DNA of 64,000 nt from Streptomyces sp. NBC_01476 (GCF_036227265.1 NZ_CP109446.1:5152001-5216000); one strand, 5' to 3'; shown: positions 15,610-24,703, numbered from the stretch's first letter. The notes: generated by a model from the sequence alone, not told the origin. A program made the numbers and translations.

Positions 15610-17112
15610 ATGGCGGGGAGTTTACGCGGATCGGTGCGCGTGGCAGTCGTTTCGGGCGGTGGTCTGGACGGCGACTCACGTGCGCTCAGGGTGGCCCGCG
15701 CCGCGACGGCGGCCGGCTACCGGGTGACGCTGATCGGCCGGGCGCCCGCCACGGTCGCCCTGCCGGGCGTCGAGGTGCGGCAGGTGACCGTCCGCGATGT
15801 GCTGCGCACCCACCGGGAGGTGCGGCCGCGGCCCGGGCTGCGGTGGCCGCTGGCGTACCGGAGTTCGGCCGCCTACGACCACCGCACCACCCAACTGGCG
15901 GCCCGGCGCGCGCTGCTGACCACCCGCAGTGCCGAACTGGCCGTCGTCCACCGGCCCTTGCCGCTGCTCGTGGCCGCCCGCGCCGGACACGCGCTGGCCT
16001 GGCTGCGGCACGGCATCCGGTTCGGCTGGACCAGGACCCGGGCGGCCCAGTACCGGGCCGCGGTACGCCGCCGCAGGCGCCCGGACGGGCGGTTGGACAA
16101 CCTCACCACCGAGGTGGCCCGGCTGCTGCTGGGCCGCCGGGCCTGGCGGCGGCTCGACCCGGGCCTGCTGGACGAGGAGATCGCGTACGGGCCGGTGCTC
16201 GACGCGGTCCGCCCGCACCTCATCCACGCGCTCGGCCACCGCGCGCTGGCACCGGCCGTCCGGGCCGCGCTGCGGGCCGAGGCGGCCGGGCACCGGATCG
16301 AAGTGGTCTGGGACGCGCCGCCCCGGGTCCCCGGGCAGACCCGCAGGGACACGGTCGCCGCCGACGCGCTGCTGCGGACCTTCGCCCGCGAGGCCGACGG
16401 CGTGGTCACCGTCGGCCACCGCCTCGCCGGCGAACTCACCCTGCACCACGGCCTGTCGACCACCCCCGCGGTGGTCCGCAACGCCCCGCCGCTGGTCCCG
16501 GCCGGCCGGGACCACCCGCACGGCGTCCGCGACCGCTGCCGGCTCGGCGCCGAGATCCCGCTCCTGGTCCACACCGGGCCGGTCACCCCGGACCGCGGCC
16601 CGGCCACCGTCATCGAGGCGCTCCCCAAGCTCTACGACCTGCACGCCGCCTTCGTCGTCCCCGACCCGGACGCCGAGGAGCTGACCGCCCTGCGCGAGCG
16701 CGCCGCCCAACTGGGCGTGCACGCACGGCTGCACGTCCTGCCGTACGTACCGGTCGAGGAGATCCCGTCCTTCCTGGCCTCGGCCGACATCGGGGTCCTG
16801 CCGGTCCACCAACTCCCGCACCACCAGGCCGTGCTGGCGTCCCGCTACCTCGAATACGCGCACGCCCGGCTGCCGGTGGTGGTCAGCGACGTGCGCGCGA
16901 TGGCCGCGGCCACCCTCGAACTCGGCAACGGCGAAGTCTTCCGGGCCCGTGACACCGCCGACTTCGTCCGCGCGGTGGGCGCGGTCCTCACCAACCCGCG
17001 GCGCTACCGCAAGGCGTACGACCGCGTCGATGTGCTGCGCCAGTGGTCCTGGGAGACGGAGTCCACGCCCCTGCTGGACCTGTACGCGCGGCTGCTGGGA
17101 CCGCGCCGGTAG
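15610..17112 (+). CDS. Glycosyltransferase family 4-like protein
   Basis: About 500 residues with a GT-B fold. The N-terminal domain begins VRVAVVSGGGLDGDSRALRVARAATAAGYRVTLIG. The C-terminal donor domain has LLVHTGPVTPDRGPATVIEALPKL, HVLPYVPVEEIPSFLASADIGVLP and ASRYLEYAHARLPVVVSDVRAM, with the Glu pair of GT4 enzymes recognisable. Several starts are possible: ATG at 15586, 15592 or 15610, or GTG at 15634. With the ATG at 15610, codon 5 is TTA, the rare leucine codon read by the bldA tRNA; the GTG start would exclude it. It is the last gene of the plus-strand glycan arm. Confidence 0.85.
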   Translation: MAGSLRGSVRVAVVSGGGLDGDSRALRVARAATAAGYRVTLIGRAPATVALPGVEVRQVTVRDVLRTHREVRPRPGLRWPLAYRSSAAYDHRTTQLAARRALLTTRSAELAVVHRPLPLLVAARAGHALAWLRHGIRFGWTRTRAAQYRAAVRRRRRPDGRLDNLTTEVARLLLGRRAWRRLDPGLLDEEIAYGPVLDAVRPHLIHALGHRALAPAVRAALRAEAAGHRIEVVWDAPPRVPGQTRRDTVAADALLRTFAREADGVVTVGHRLAGELTLHHGLSTTPAVVRNAPPLVPAGRDHPHGVRDRCRLGAEIPLLVHTGPVTPDRGPATVIEALPKLYDLHAAFVVPDPDAEELTALRERAAQLGVHARLHVLPYVPVEEIPSFLASADIGVLPVHQLPHHQAVLASRYLEYAHARLPVVVSDVRAMAAATLELGNGEVFRARDTADFVRAVGAVLTNPRRYRKAYDRVDVLRQWSWETESTPLLDLYARLLGPRR

Positions 17113-17422
17113 CCGGTGGCGCCGCCCGCGCCCCGGGACCGGCCCGCCACAGGTAGCCGACCGGCGGCAGGACGTCGTCCGGAAGTGGCGCCGGCGTTCC
17201 CGGCGGGGAAGCGGACAGGTGTAACACAGGGGTCCTAAGGTGGGCGTCCCCGGCGGCGTTGCCTGGCAGGGCGGTGCGTCGTTGGGGGTGACATCGGGTA
17301 GTGGGCCCGGGCCCCAAAAGGGTGGGCATGCCCCTGAGGATGATCCGGTATGCGCCGAACAGGCGGCTTCTTCTCCTCGTGCAGCACCACATTTTTCCCG
17401 AGCATGGAAGAGGAGCCCGGTC
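17113..17422 (+). other. Intergenic region before the M20 amidohydrolase gene
   Basis: 310 bp with no credible gene. It contains the G/C palindrome GGGCCCGGGCCC (about 17305) and, soon after, GGGTGGGCATGCCC. A GAGGAG ribosome site lies just upstream of the chosen GTG start. No promoter could be assigned. Confidence 0.4.
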
Positions 17423-18649
17423 GTGAGGCATACGCTGACTGAGGTGAACGACGACTCACCCATGGACGCCCCCGCCGCGCGGGCCGGCGTGCTCTCGCAG
17501 GATCTGCGCGCCGAGCTGATCGCCTTCCGGCGTGACCTGCACCGCCACCCCGAGCTGGCGCGGCAGGAGGTCAGGACCACCGAGAAGGTACGGGCCCGGC
17601 TGGAGCAGGCCGGCCTCGCCCCGAAGGTGCTGCCGAACGGCACCGGCGTGGTCTGCGACATCGGCCCGGACGACCCGGCCCGCAAGCGGCTGGCGCTCCG
17701 CGCCGACCTGGACGCGCTGCCGGTGCCGGACATGAAGAAGGACGCCCCGTACCGCTCCACCGTGGACGGCCGCTCCCACGCCTGCGGCCACGACGTGCAC
17801 ACCAGCATCCTGCTCGGCGCCGGCCTGGTGCTGGCCGGCCTGAACGAGCAGGGCCGGCTGACACGTCCGGTCCGCCTGGTCTTCCAGGCCGCGGAGGAGA
17901 TCATGCCGGGCGGCGCGCTCGACGCCATCAAGGCCGGGGTCCTCAACGGGGTGGAGCGTATCTTCGCCGTGCACTGCGACCCCAAGGTGACCGTCGGCCG
18001 GATCGGCCTGCGGCAGGGCCCCATCACCTCAGCCGCCGACCGGCTCAAGCTCGTCCTGGACGGCCCCGGCGGCCACAGCGCCCGCCCGCACCTGACCACC
18101 GACCTGGTGATGGCCGCCGCCAAGCTCGCCACCGAGCTGCCCGCCGCCCTCAACCGCCGGGTCGACCCGCGCGCCGGCCTGAGCATCGTGTGGGGCCGTA
18201 TCGAGGCCGGCCACGCCGCCAACGTTATCCCGCAGCACGCCGAGATCGAGGGCACCGTCCGCTGCCTCGACACCACCGCCTGGCGCGACGCCCCCGACCT
18301 GGTCCACGAGGTGATCGACCAGATCGCGGCGATCTACCGGGCCAAGTGCGAGATCACCTACCAGCGAGGGGTGCCGCCGGTGGACAACGAGGCGGCCTCG
18401 GTGGAGCTGCTGCGGGAGGCGATGACCGCGCGGTTCGGCGCGCAGGCCATCGAGGACACCGAGCAGAGCCTGGGCGGTGAGGACTTCTCCTGGTACCTGG
18501 AGCAGGTCCCCGGCGCCCTGGCCCGGCTCGGGGTGCGGGCGGTCGGCGACACCGCGCCGCACGATCTGCACCAAGGGGACTTCGACGTGGACGAGGGTGC
18601 CATCGCGGTGGGCGTCGAGCTCTTCACCGCGGTGGCGCTCCTGTCCTGA
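17423..18649 (+). CDS. M20-family amidohydrolase/peptidase
   Basis: A 408-residue metallohydrolase. The catalytic domain shows FRRDLHRHPELARQE, LALRADLDALPVP, SHACGHDVHTSILLGA (metal-binding His and Asp), FQAAEEIMPGGA (general-base Glu) and GGEDFSWYLEQVPGAL (last metal-ligand region). A dimerisation domain lies between (about residues 200-310). The family hydrolyses N-acyl amino acids, hippurate-like amides or indole-acetyl conjugates; the substrate is open. I chose the GTG at 17423 because a GAGGAG site lies 7 nt upstream; GTG 17444 and ATG 17462 lack a good site. It precedes the nucleoside transporter but is not linked to its operator. Confidence 0.88.
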   Translation: MRHTLTEVNDDSPMDAPAARAGVLSQDLRAELIAFRRDLHRHPELARQEVRTTEKVRARLEQAGLAPKVLPNGTGVVCDIGPDDPARKRLALRADLDALPVPDMKKDAPYRSTVDGRSHACGHDVHTSILLGAGLVLAGLNEQGRLTRPVRLVFQAAEEIMPGGALDAIKAGVLNGVERIFAVHCDPKVTVGRIGLRQGPITSAADRLKLVLDGPGGHSARPHLTTDLVMAAAKLATELPAALNRRVDPRAGLSIVWGRIEAGHAANVIPQHAEIEGTVRCLDTTAWRDAPDLVHEVIDQIAAIYRAKCEITYQRGVPPVDNEAASVELLREAMTARFGAQAIEDTEQSLGGEDFSWYLEQVPGALARLGVRAVGDTAPHDLHQGDFDVDEGAIAVGVELFTAVALLS

Positions 18650-18782
18650 GGACCGCCGGGAGCGCGGTTCCGGCCGCCCGGAACGGGCCGCGAACTGCGC
18701 TCCTGACAACGGGTGAAGTATCCATTACGGGGGCTTCACCTGGCGGAAATGCGTCGATCCGATAACGGGTCTTCATTCGGTC

Positions 18783-18810
18783 TTTACCTGACATCTACGC
18801 GCGTTAAGCT
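18783..18810 (+). promoter_or_regulatory. Promoter with nucleoside-regulon operator, BMP lipoprotein gene
   Basis: CTACGCGCGTTA at 18795-18806 matches ten of twelve bases of the palindrome CTACGCGCGTAG found in front of four other nucleoside genes. It lies between a possible -35 (TTTACC, 18783-18788) and a possible -10 (TAAGCT, 18805-18810), spaced 16 bp, about 50 bp upstream of the TTG start. A repressor bound here would block the promoter. Confidence 0.7.
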
Positions 18811-18859
18811 CCGGCTTAGCCAGCGCCGGACGGGGCGCTTTTAACTGAAGGGGACCCTC

Positions 18860-19888
18860 TTGCGCCGGGTATCCAAGATCGCTGCCGCGGGTGTGGTTTC
18901 CGCGGCCCTCGCGCTGACCGCGACCGCGTGTGGCAGCAGTTCCACCTCGGACAGTGGCAAGAACAAGGGCGTCGGGATGGCCTACGACGTCGGCGGTCGT
19001 GGCGACCACTCCTTCAACGACTCCGCCGCCCGCGGTATGGACAAGGCCGACAAAGAGTTCAAGCTCGGCACCAAGGAGCTGACCGCCAGCAACGGCGAGA
19101 CGGAGTCCGACCGCGAGCAGCGGCTCGACTCGCTGGCCGCGGCCGGCTACAACCCCGTCGTCGCGGTGGGCTTCACCTACGGCGAGGCGGTCACCGCCAT
19201 CGCCAAGAAGTACCCCAAGACCACCTTCGGTCTGGTCGACTCCGTGGTGGACGCCCCGAACGTCGACAGCATGGTGTTCGCCACCGAGCAGAGCTCGTAC
19301 CTCGCCGGTGTCGCCGCGGCCCTGAAGACCAAGACCGACAAGGTCGGCTTCATCGGCGGTGTGCACAACACCCTGATCGGCACCTTCGACGCCGGCTTCG
19401 CGCAGGGCGTCAAGGACACCAAGCCGTCGGTCACGGTCACCCGGCAGTACCTCTACGAGACCGACACCAAGGGCTTCGCCGACCCGACGTCGGCCCAGGG
19501 CAAGGCCCAGGGCATGCTCGACAGCGGCATCGACGTCATCTACACCGCAGCCGGCCTGTCCGGTGACGGTTCGATCCAGGCGGTGGCGGGCAAGCCCGGC
19601 GCCTGGGCGATCGGTGTCGACTCCGACCAGTACCAGGACACGGCACTGGCCAAGTACAAGAACAGCATCCTCACCTCGGCGATCAAGAACGTCGACGTGG
19701 CGGTGTACGACCTGATCAGTTCCGTGCACGACGGCAAGCCGAAGACCGGCACCAACTCCTACGACCTGGCCAACGGCGGTGTTTCGCTGGCGACCTCGGG
19801 CGGATTCATCACCGATATCCAGTCGCAGCTGGACGCGGCCAAGCAGAAGATCATCTCCAAGTCGATCACGGTCAGCTCCACTCCGTGA
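18860..19888 (+). CDS. BMP-family nucleoside-binding lipoprotein of an ABC transporter
   Basis: A 342-residue exported lipoprotein starting at TTG with GAAGGGGA upstream. The signal peptide ends at Cys24 (LTATACGSSS). The mature part is a basic membrane protein (BMP/PnrA-like) domain: GMAYDVGGRGDHSFNDSAARG, TASNGETESDREQRLDSLA, FATEQSSYLAGVAAAL, VGFIGGVHNTLIGTFDAGFAQG, GLSGDGSIQAV and WAIGVDSDQYQDT. Such proteins bind purine or other nucleosides outside the membrane. A hairpin after the stop followed by a second operator suggests that lipoprotein and ATPase-permease genes are separately initiated, allowing excess binding protein. Confidence 0.93.
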   Translation: MRRVSKIAAAGVVSAALALTATACGSSSTSDSGKNKGVGMAYDVGGRGDHSFNDSAARGMDKADKEFKLGTKELTASNGETESDREQRLDSLAAAGYNPVVAVGFTYGEAVTAIAKKYPKTTFGLVDSVVDAPNVDSMVFATEQSSYLAGVAAALKTKTDKVGFIGGVHNTLIGTFDAGFAQGVKDTKPSVTVTRQYLYETDTKGFADPTSAQGKAQGMLDSGIDVIYTAAGLSGDGSIQAVAGKPGAWAIGVDSDQYQDTALAKYKNSILTSAIKNVDVAVYDLISSVHDGKPKTGTNSYDLANGGVSLATSGGFITDIQSQLDAAKQKIISKSITVSSTP

Positions 19889-19917
19889 CCTCGATCGTCT
19901 GAGAGATACGTGACCAT

Positions 19918-19958
19918 GAGGCTCGGCGGGGGTTGCGGAAGCGCCCCCGCCGGGCCTC
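19918..19958 (+). terminator. Hairpin between the lipoprotein and ABC ATPase genes
   Basis: GAGGCTCGGCGGGGG at 19918-19932 pairs (one G-T wobble) with CCCCCGCCGGGCCTC at 19944-19958. It can end or attenuate transcription of the lipoprotein gene before the nucleoside ABC operon. Confidence 0.75.
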
Positions 19959-20032
19959 GTTCCCTGTCCGGCAGCTGTGAACGCCGGAACCGGATCGCCG
20001 CGTGCCCCCACCGGACCCCCAGCCGGAAGATC

Positions 20033-20050
20033 AAGCTACGCGCGTAGCTT
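20033..20050 (+). promoter_or_regulatory. Nucleoside-regulon operator, ABC transporter operon
   Basis: The 18-bp sequence AAGCTACGCGCGTAGCTT is a perfect palindrome around the shared core CTACGCGCGTAG (20036-20047). Its right end, TAGCTT, could be the -10 box. It lies 65 bp upstream of the proposed ATPase start and would fall inside the coding region if the gene began at the upstream GTG. Confidence 0.8.
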
Positions 20051-20114
20051 CATCTTCACGCGATACGTTCGCCCCCACCGCCTGCCCGAGCCTTTCCCGC
20101 GAGGAGAGTGCGCC

Positions 20115-21764
20115 ATCAACGCGTCCAAGAGTCCACCCACGCCGTCCGTCGAACTGCGCGGGATCACCAAGCGCTTCCCCGGCGTCGTCGCCAACCACGA
20201 CATCGACATCACCGTGCGAGCCGGCACCGTGCACGCCCTCGTGGGCGAGAACGGCGCCGGCAAGTCCACGCTGATGAAGATCCTCTACGGCATGCAGAAG
20301 CCGGACGAGGGCACCATCGCCATCAACGGCGAGCAGGTCAGCTTCGGCGACCCCGGCGACGCGATCGCCCGCGGGATCGGCATGGTGCACCAGCACTTCA
20401 TGCTCGCCGACAACCTCACCGTGCTGGAGAACGTCGTCCTCGGCAGCGAGAAGCTGTTCGGGATCGGCGGCCGGGCGCGGAACAAGATCCGCGAGATCTC
20501 CGACGCGTACGGGCTCGGGGTGAAGCCGGACGCGCTGGTCGAGGATCTCGGCGTCGCCGACCGGCAGCGGGTGGAGATCCTCAAGGTGCTCTACCGCGGC
20601 GCCCGGATCCTGATCCTGGACGAGCCCACCGCGGTCCTGGTGCCGCAGGAGGTCGACGCGCTCTTCGACAACCTGCGCGGACTGAAGTCCGAGGGCCTGA
20701 CCGTCATCTTCATCTCGCACAAGCTCGGCGAGGTGCTGTCGGTCGCCGACGAGATCACCGTCATCCGGCGCGGTACGACGGTCGGCGAGGTGGACCCGGC
20801 GAACACCACCACCAAGCAGCTCGCCGAGCTGATGGTCGGCAGTGAACTCCCCTCGCCGGAGACCCGGGAGTCCACGGTCACCACCGAGCCGATGCTGACC
20901 GTGGAGGGGCTGCGGCTGGCCGCGGTCGACCCGGACGGCATCGAGCGGATCGTGCTGGACGAGATCGGCTTCACCATTCACAAGGGTGAGGTGCTCGGCG
21001 TCGCAGGCGTCGAGGGCAACGGCCAGGCCGAACTCGTCGAGGCCATCATGGGCATGCGGGTGCCGGACGCCGGCGCGGTGACGCTCGACGGCCGCGACAT
21101 CACGCACGCGCCCACCCGCAAGCGGCGCGAGGACGGCATCGGGTACATCCCCGAGGACCGCCACCGGCACGGCCTGCTGCTGGAGGCGCCGCTGTGGGAG
21201 AACCGCATCCTCGGCCATGTCACCGAACGCCCCAACAGCCGCGGCTTCCTGATCGAGCCGGGTGCGGCCCGCCGTGACACCGAGCGGATCGTGACCGAGT
21301 ACGACGTCCGTACCCCCGGCATCGAGGTCACCGCGGCCTCGCTCTCCGGCGGCAACCAGCAGAAGCTGATCGTCGGCCGGGAGATGAGCCACCTGCCCAA
21401 GCTCCTGATAGCCGCGCACCCCACCCGGGGCGTGGATGTCGGCGCCCAGGCGCAGATCTGGGACCAGATCCGTGAGGCGCGGCGCGAAGGTCTCGCGGTG
21501 CTGCTGATCTCCGCCGACCTGGACGAGCTGATCGGCCTCTCGGACACGCTGCGGGTGATGTACCGCGGCAAGCTGGTCGCGGACGCCGACCCGGCGACGA
21601 TCACCCCGGAGGAGCTGGGCTCGGCCATGACCGGCGCCGCCTCCGGACACCTGGAGGCCGACGAGAGCGCCACCGGGCAGGCCGGCGCAGAAGCCGCCGG
21701 AGCGCCACCTGAGGCACCTGAGGCACCGGAAGGGTCCGAGGGATCCGGGGGAGAGGACCGATGA
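20115..21764 (+). CDS. Nucleoside ABC transporter ATP-binding protein, two ATPase domains
   Basis: A 549-residue tandem ATPase of the sugar/nucleoside (RbsA/NupO-like) type. Domain 1 has GENGAGKSTLMK, HQHFMLADNLTVLEN and LILDEPTAVLVPQE. Domain 2 has the relaxed Walker A of this family (GVEGNGQAEL), LSGGNQQKLIVGREM and LLIAAHPTRGVDVGAQ. It energises the two permeases that follow; the permease start overlaps the stop (ATGA). No ATG, GTG or TTG exists in a sensible place: the first family-like residues, NASKSPPTPSVELRGITKRF, directly follow ATC at 20115, which has GAGGAG 8 nt upstream. Initiation at ATC is my best reading. The last 50 residues are Ala/Glu/Pro-rich. Confidence 0.93.
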   Translation: MNASKSPPTPSVELRGITKRFPGVVANHDIDITVRAGTVHALVGENGAGKSTLMKILYGMQKPDEGTIAINGEQVSFGDPGDAIARGIGMVHQHFMLADNLTVLENVVLGSEKLFGIGGRARNKIREISDAYGLGVKPDALVEDLGVADRQRVEILKVLYRGARILILDEPTAVLVPQEVDALFDNLRGLKSEGLTVIFISHKLGEVLSVADEITVIRRGTTVGEVDPANTTTKQLAELMVGSELPSPETRESTVTTEPMLTVEGLRLAAVDPDGIERIVLDEIGFTIHKGEVLGVAGVEGNGQAELVEAIMGMRVPDAGAVTLDGRDITHAPTRKRREDGIGYIPEDRHRHGLLLEAPLWENRILGHVTERPNSRGFLIEPGAARRDTERIVTEYDVRTPGIEVTAASLSGGNQQKLIVGREMSHLPKLLIAAHPTRGVDVGAQAQIWDQIREARREGLAVLLISADLDELIGLSDTLRVMYRGKLVADADPATITPEELGSAMTGAASGHLEADESATGQAGAEAAGAPPEAPEAPEGSEGSGGEDR

Positions 21765-22873
21765 AGAAGTTCGACAAGGACCGGCTGATCCTCGGGATCG
21801 CCGCACCCGTGCTGGCCGTCATCGGCGCGCTGATCGTCACCGCGCTCGTCCTGCTGGCCACCGGCAAGGAACCCTTCCACGCCTTCAACGTGATGGTGGA
21901 CTACGGCAGCAAGTCCGACAGCCAGGTCTACATCCTCAACAAAGCCACCACGTACTACCTCGCCGGCCTCGCGGTCGCCGTCGGCTTCCGGATGAACCTG
22001 TTCAACATCGGCGTCGACGGCCAGTACCGCCTCGCCGCCTTCTTCGCCGCCGCCGTCGGCGGCGCGCTGTCGATCCCCGGCCCGATCCAGATCATCCTGA
22101 TCATCGTCACCGCGATGGTGGTCGGCGCGCTCTGGGCCGCCATCGCCGGCGTCCTCAAAGTCACCCGGGGCGTCAGCGAGGTCATCTCCACGATCATGCT
22201 CAACTCGATCGCGGGCATCGTGATCGGGTACTTCCTGCAGGGCGGCAGACTCGGCGTGCTCGACAAGGACGCCAACATGGTGTCCACCAAGCCGCTGCCG
22301 TCCTCCAGCCACCTCTTCAACTTCTCCACCGCCACCGGCCCGGTCTACGGCTTCATCGTCTTCGCGGTGCTGGCCGGCCTCCTGTACTGGTTCGGCCTGT
22401 CCCGGACCCGCTTCGGCTTCGACCTGCGGGCCGTCGGCCGCTCCGAGCCGGCCGCCCAGGCCAGCGGGGTGAACGTCAAGCGGATGGTGATCACCAGCAT
22501 GCTCATCTCCGGCGCCATGGCCGGCCTGGTCGGCATGCCCACCCTGCTCAACCAGTCGCACGACTACGGCACCGACTTCCCCACCGGCATCGGCTTCACC
22601 GGTATCGCGGTCGCCCTGCTCGGCCGGAACAACCCGATCGGCATCGGGGTCGGCGCCCTGCTCTGGGCGTTCCTGGAACGCGCCGCCAACGGGCTGGAGT
22701 TCGAGGGGTACGACAAGGAGATCGTCGGCGTCATCCAGGGCGTCATCGTGCTCGCGGTCGTCATCGCGTACGAACTGGTCCGCCGCTACGGCCTGACCCG
22801 GCAGCAACGTCAAGTGGGTGCCGAACTCGCCGCGGCCAGCGGCTCCGACGACAAGCAGGAGGTGACGGCGTGA
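21761..22873 (+). CDS. Nucleoside ABC transporter permease 1
   Basis: A 370-residue integral membrane protein of the branched-chain/ribose-type permease family, close to NupP/YufP of BMP-dependent nucleoside importers. About nine helices are visible, with the family segment NLFNIGVDGQYRLAAFFAA near residue 85 and EPAAQASGVNVKRMVITSMLISGAMAGLVG in the cytoplasmic coupling region. The start overlaps the ATPase stop by four bases and the stop overlaps the next permease (GTGA), indicating translational coupling. Confidence 0.92.
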   Translation: MKKFDKDRLILGIAAPVLAVIGALIVTALVLLATGKEPFHAFNVMVDYGSKSDSQVYILNKATTYYLAGLAVAVGFRMNLFNIGVDGQYRLAAFFAAAVGGALSIPGPIQIILIIVTAMVVGALWAAIAGVLKVTRGVSEVISTIMLNSIAGIVIGYFLQGGRLGVLDKDANMVSTKPLPSSSHLFNFSTATGPVYGFIVFAVLAGLLYWFGLSRTRFGFDLRAVGRSEPAAQASGVNVKRMVITSMLISGAMAGLVGMPTLLNQSHDYGTDFPTGIGFTGIAVALLGRNNPIGIGVGALLWAFLERAANGLEFEGYDKEIVGVIQGVIVLAVVIAYELVRRYGLTRQQRQVGAELAAASGSDDKQEVTA

Positions 22874-24156
22874 CTGCCACCGCGACCCAGACCCCGCCGC
22901 CCGCGGCGCCCCGCCTCAGCGGTGGCCGGGGCGGCCGGTTCAAGCTCACCTACCCGGTGGTCCTGCTGATCATCGCCGCCGCGCTGATCCTGGTCTCGGC
23001 GGTCCGGGCCATCACCGGCGCCGACGACGTCACCTCCGCAGGACAGGTGGCGGGCGCGCTCTCCGGCGCGGTGCCGATCGGCCTGGCCGGACTGGCCGGC
23101 CTCTGGTCGGAACGGGCCGGCGTGGTCAACATCGGCCTCGAAGGCATGATGATCCTCGGTACCTTCTTCGGCGCGTGGGCGGGCTGGCAGACCAACCCGT
23201 GGCTCGGCGTGCTGGCCGGGGTCATCGGCGGCGCGCTCGGCGGGCTGGTGCACGCGATCGTCACCGTCACCTTCGGCGTGGACCACATCATCGCCGGTGT
23301 GGCCATGAACATCCTCGCCACCGGGGTCGCCGCGTACCTCGCCAAGCGGCTCTTCAACGTCGGCGAGGCGGCGCAGAAGGGCGGTACGCCCAAGCAGTCG
23401 CCACCGATCAAGGACATCAAGCACTTCACCGTGCCCGGCCTCTCGCACTGGCTGGCCACGCTGGAGGGCCACCACTGGTTCCTCGTCTCCGACCTGGCCG
23501 GGATCATCGGCGGCCTCGTCACCAACATCTCGTCGCTGACGCTGATAGCACTGGTGCTCTTCGTCGCCACCTTCTTCATCCTGTGGCGTACGCCGTTCGG
23601 GCTGCGGCTGCGGTCCTGCGGTGAGAACCCCGTGGCGGCCGAGTCGTTGGGCGTCAATGTGTACACCTACAAGTACGTCGCGGTGATCATCTCGGGCGCG
23701 CTGGCCGGCCTCGGCGGCGTGTTCCTGGCGATCGGCACCCACTTCTATCTCGAAGGACAGACCGGCGGCCGGGGTTACATTGGTCTGGCCGCGATGATCT
23801 TCGGCAACTGGCGGCCCGGCGGACTCGCCGCGGGCGCCGGGCTCTTCGGCTACGCGGACAGCCTGCAGCTGCGCAACGGCGGCCCCTCGGTGCACGCCCT
23901 GCTGCTCCTGCTGGCGCTGCTGCTGCTGGCCATGGCGGTCTGGAAGTTCTACCGCGGGGCGAAGATCAGCTCGGTCATCGCGCTGGGCTTCGCGGTGCTC
24001 CTGTCCGTGTGGTACATGCTCACCGACTCGGTGCCGGACGAGGTCGTGCAGGCCACGCCGTACGTCGCGACGCTGCTGGTGATGGGCCTGTCCGCGCAGC
24101 GGCTGCGCATGCCGAAGGCGGACGGACTGCCGTACCGGAAGGGGCAGGGCGGATGA
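22870..24156 (+). CDS. Nucleoside ABC transporter permease 2
   Basis: A 428-residue second permease starting at GTG. Family segments include AVPIGLAGLAGLWSERAGVVNIGLEGMMILGTFFGAW, VDHIIAGVAMNILATGVAAYL and NPVAAESLGVNVYTYKYVAVIISGALAGLGGVFL. It forms a heterodimeric channel with the preceding permease. It has two additional C-terminal membrane helices (about residues 355-410) before a short basic tail. Its stop overlaps the ATG of cdd, tying transport to cytidine deamination. Confidence 0.92.
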   Translation: MTATATQTPPPAAPRLSGGRGGRFKLTYPVVLLIIAAALILVSAVRAITGADDVTSAGQVAGALSGAVPIGLAGLAGLWSERAGVVNIGLEGMMILGTFFGAWAGWQTNPWLGVLAGVIGGALGGLVHAIVTVTFGVDHIIAGVAMNILATGVAAYLAKRLFNVGEAAQKGGTPKQSPPIKDIKHFTVPGLSHWLATLEGHHWFLVSDLAGIIGGLVTNISSLTLIALVLFVATFFILWRTPFGLRLRSCGENPVAAESLGVNVYTYKYVAVIISGALAGLGGVFLAIGTHFYLEGQTGGRGYIGLAAMIFGNWRPGGLAAGAGLFGYADSLQLRNGGPSVHALLLLLALLLLAMAVWKFYRGAKISSVIALGFAVLLSVWYMLTDSVPDEVVQATPYVATLLVMGLSAQRLRMPKADGLPYRKGQGG

Positions 24157-24569
24157 CCGGCACCGACGCCGGAACCGGCACCGCCATCGACTGGGAGGCG
24201 CTGCGCCGGGCCGCCCGGGAGGCCATGGAGCGGGCCTATGTGCCGTACTCCAAGTTCCCGGTCGGTGCGGCGGCGATCACCGACGACGGCCGGACCGTCA
24301 TCGGCTGCAACGTGGAGAACGCCTCGTACGGGGTGTCGCTCTGTGCCGAGTGCGGCCTGGTCTCGGCGCTGCACGCCTCCGGGGGCGGCCGGCTGGTCGC
24401 CTTCACCTGCTCGGACCTGCGGGGCAACGTCCTGATGCCCTGCGGGCGGTGCCGCCAGCTGCTGTGGGAGCACGGCGGCCCCGCCCTGCTGGTCGACACG
24501 GTCCGGGGGGTGCGCCCGATGAGCGAGGTCCTCCCGGACGCCTTCGGCCCCTCCGACCTGACCCGCTAG
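24153..24569 (+). CDS. cdd: Cytidine deaminase
   Basis: A 138-residue enzyme of the small tetrameric cytidine deaminase class. YVPYSKFPVGAA, GCNVENASYGVSLCAECG (zinc Cys and catalytic Glu) and MPCGRCRQLLWE (two zinc Cys) are all intact. It converts cytidine and deoxycytidine to uridine and deoxyuridine. The ATG overlaps the permease stop by four bases, so it is the fourth gene of the operator-controlled operon. A very strong hairpin lies 9 bp after the stop. Confidence 0.96.
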   Translation: MTGTDAGTGTAIDWEALRRAAREAMERAYVPYSKFPVGAAAITDDGRTVIGCNVENASYGVSLCAECGLVSALHASGGGRLVAFTCSDLRGNVLMPCGRCRQLLWEHGGPALLVDTVRGVRPMSEVLPDAFGPSDLTR

Positions 24570-24577
24570 CTCGCCCG

Positions 24578-24616
24578 CCCCGCCGGCCCGGGCCCACCAG
24601 GTCCGGGCCGGCGGGG
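24578..24616 (+). terminator. Strong hairpin after cytidine deaminase gene
   Basis: CCCCGCCGGCCCGG at 24578-24591 pairs perfectly with CCGGGCCGGCGGGG at 24603-24616 (14 bp, 11-nt loop). It should end most transcripts before deoA or act as an attenuator. Confidence 0.85.
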
Positions 24617-24703
24617 CCGGGGGCCGGGGCCGGGGTCGGGCCGCCGGGCCTGGTCCCGGGCGCGCGTAACTCCATTCGTTCTACTCGCTGGGAAGTTGTT
24701 GTC

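Noticed and set aside
15676..18276. Minus-strand frame of 866 codons across the GT4 and M20 genes
   Set aside because: Shadow frame caused by high GC; no ribosome site, motifs or codon bias.
19977..20114. GTG start of the ABC ATPase gene at 19977
   Set aside because: It would place the operator palindrome and promoter inside the gene and adds Arg/Pro-rich sequence unlike the family.
24655..24670. A sixth nucleoside operator before deoA
   Set aside because: Only the half CGCGCGTA is present and the left half does not match; too weak to count.
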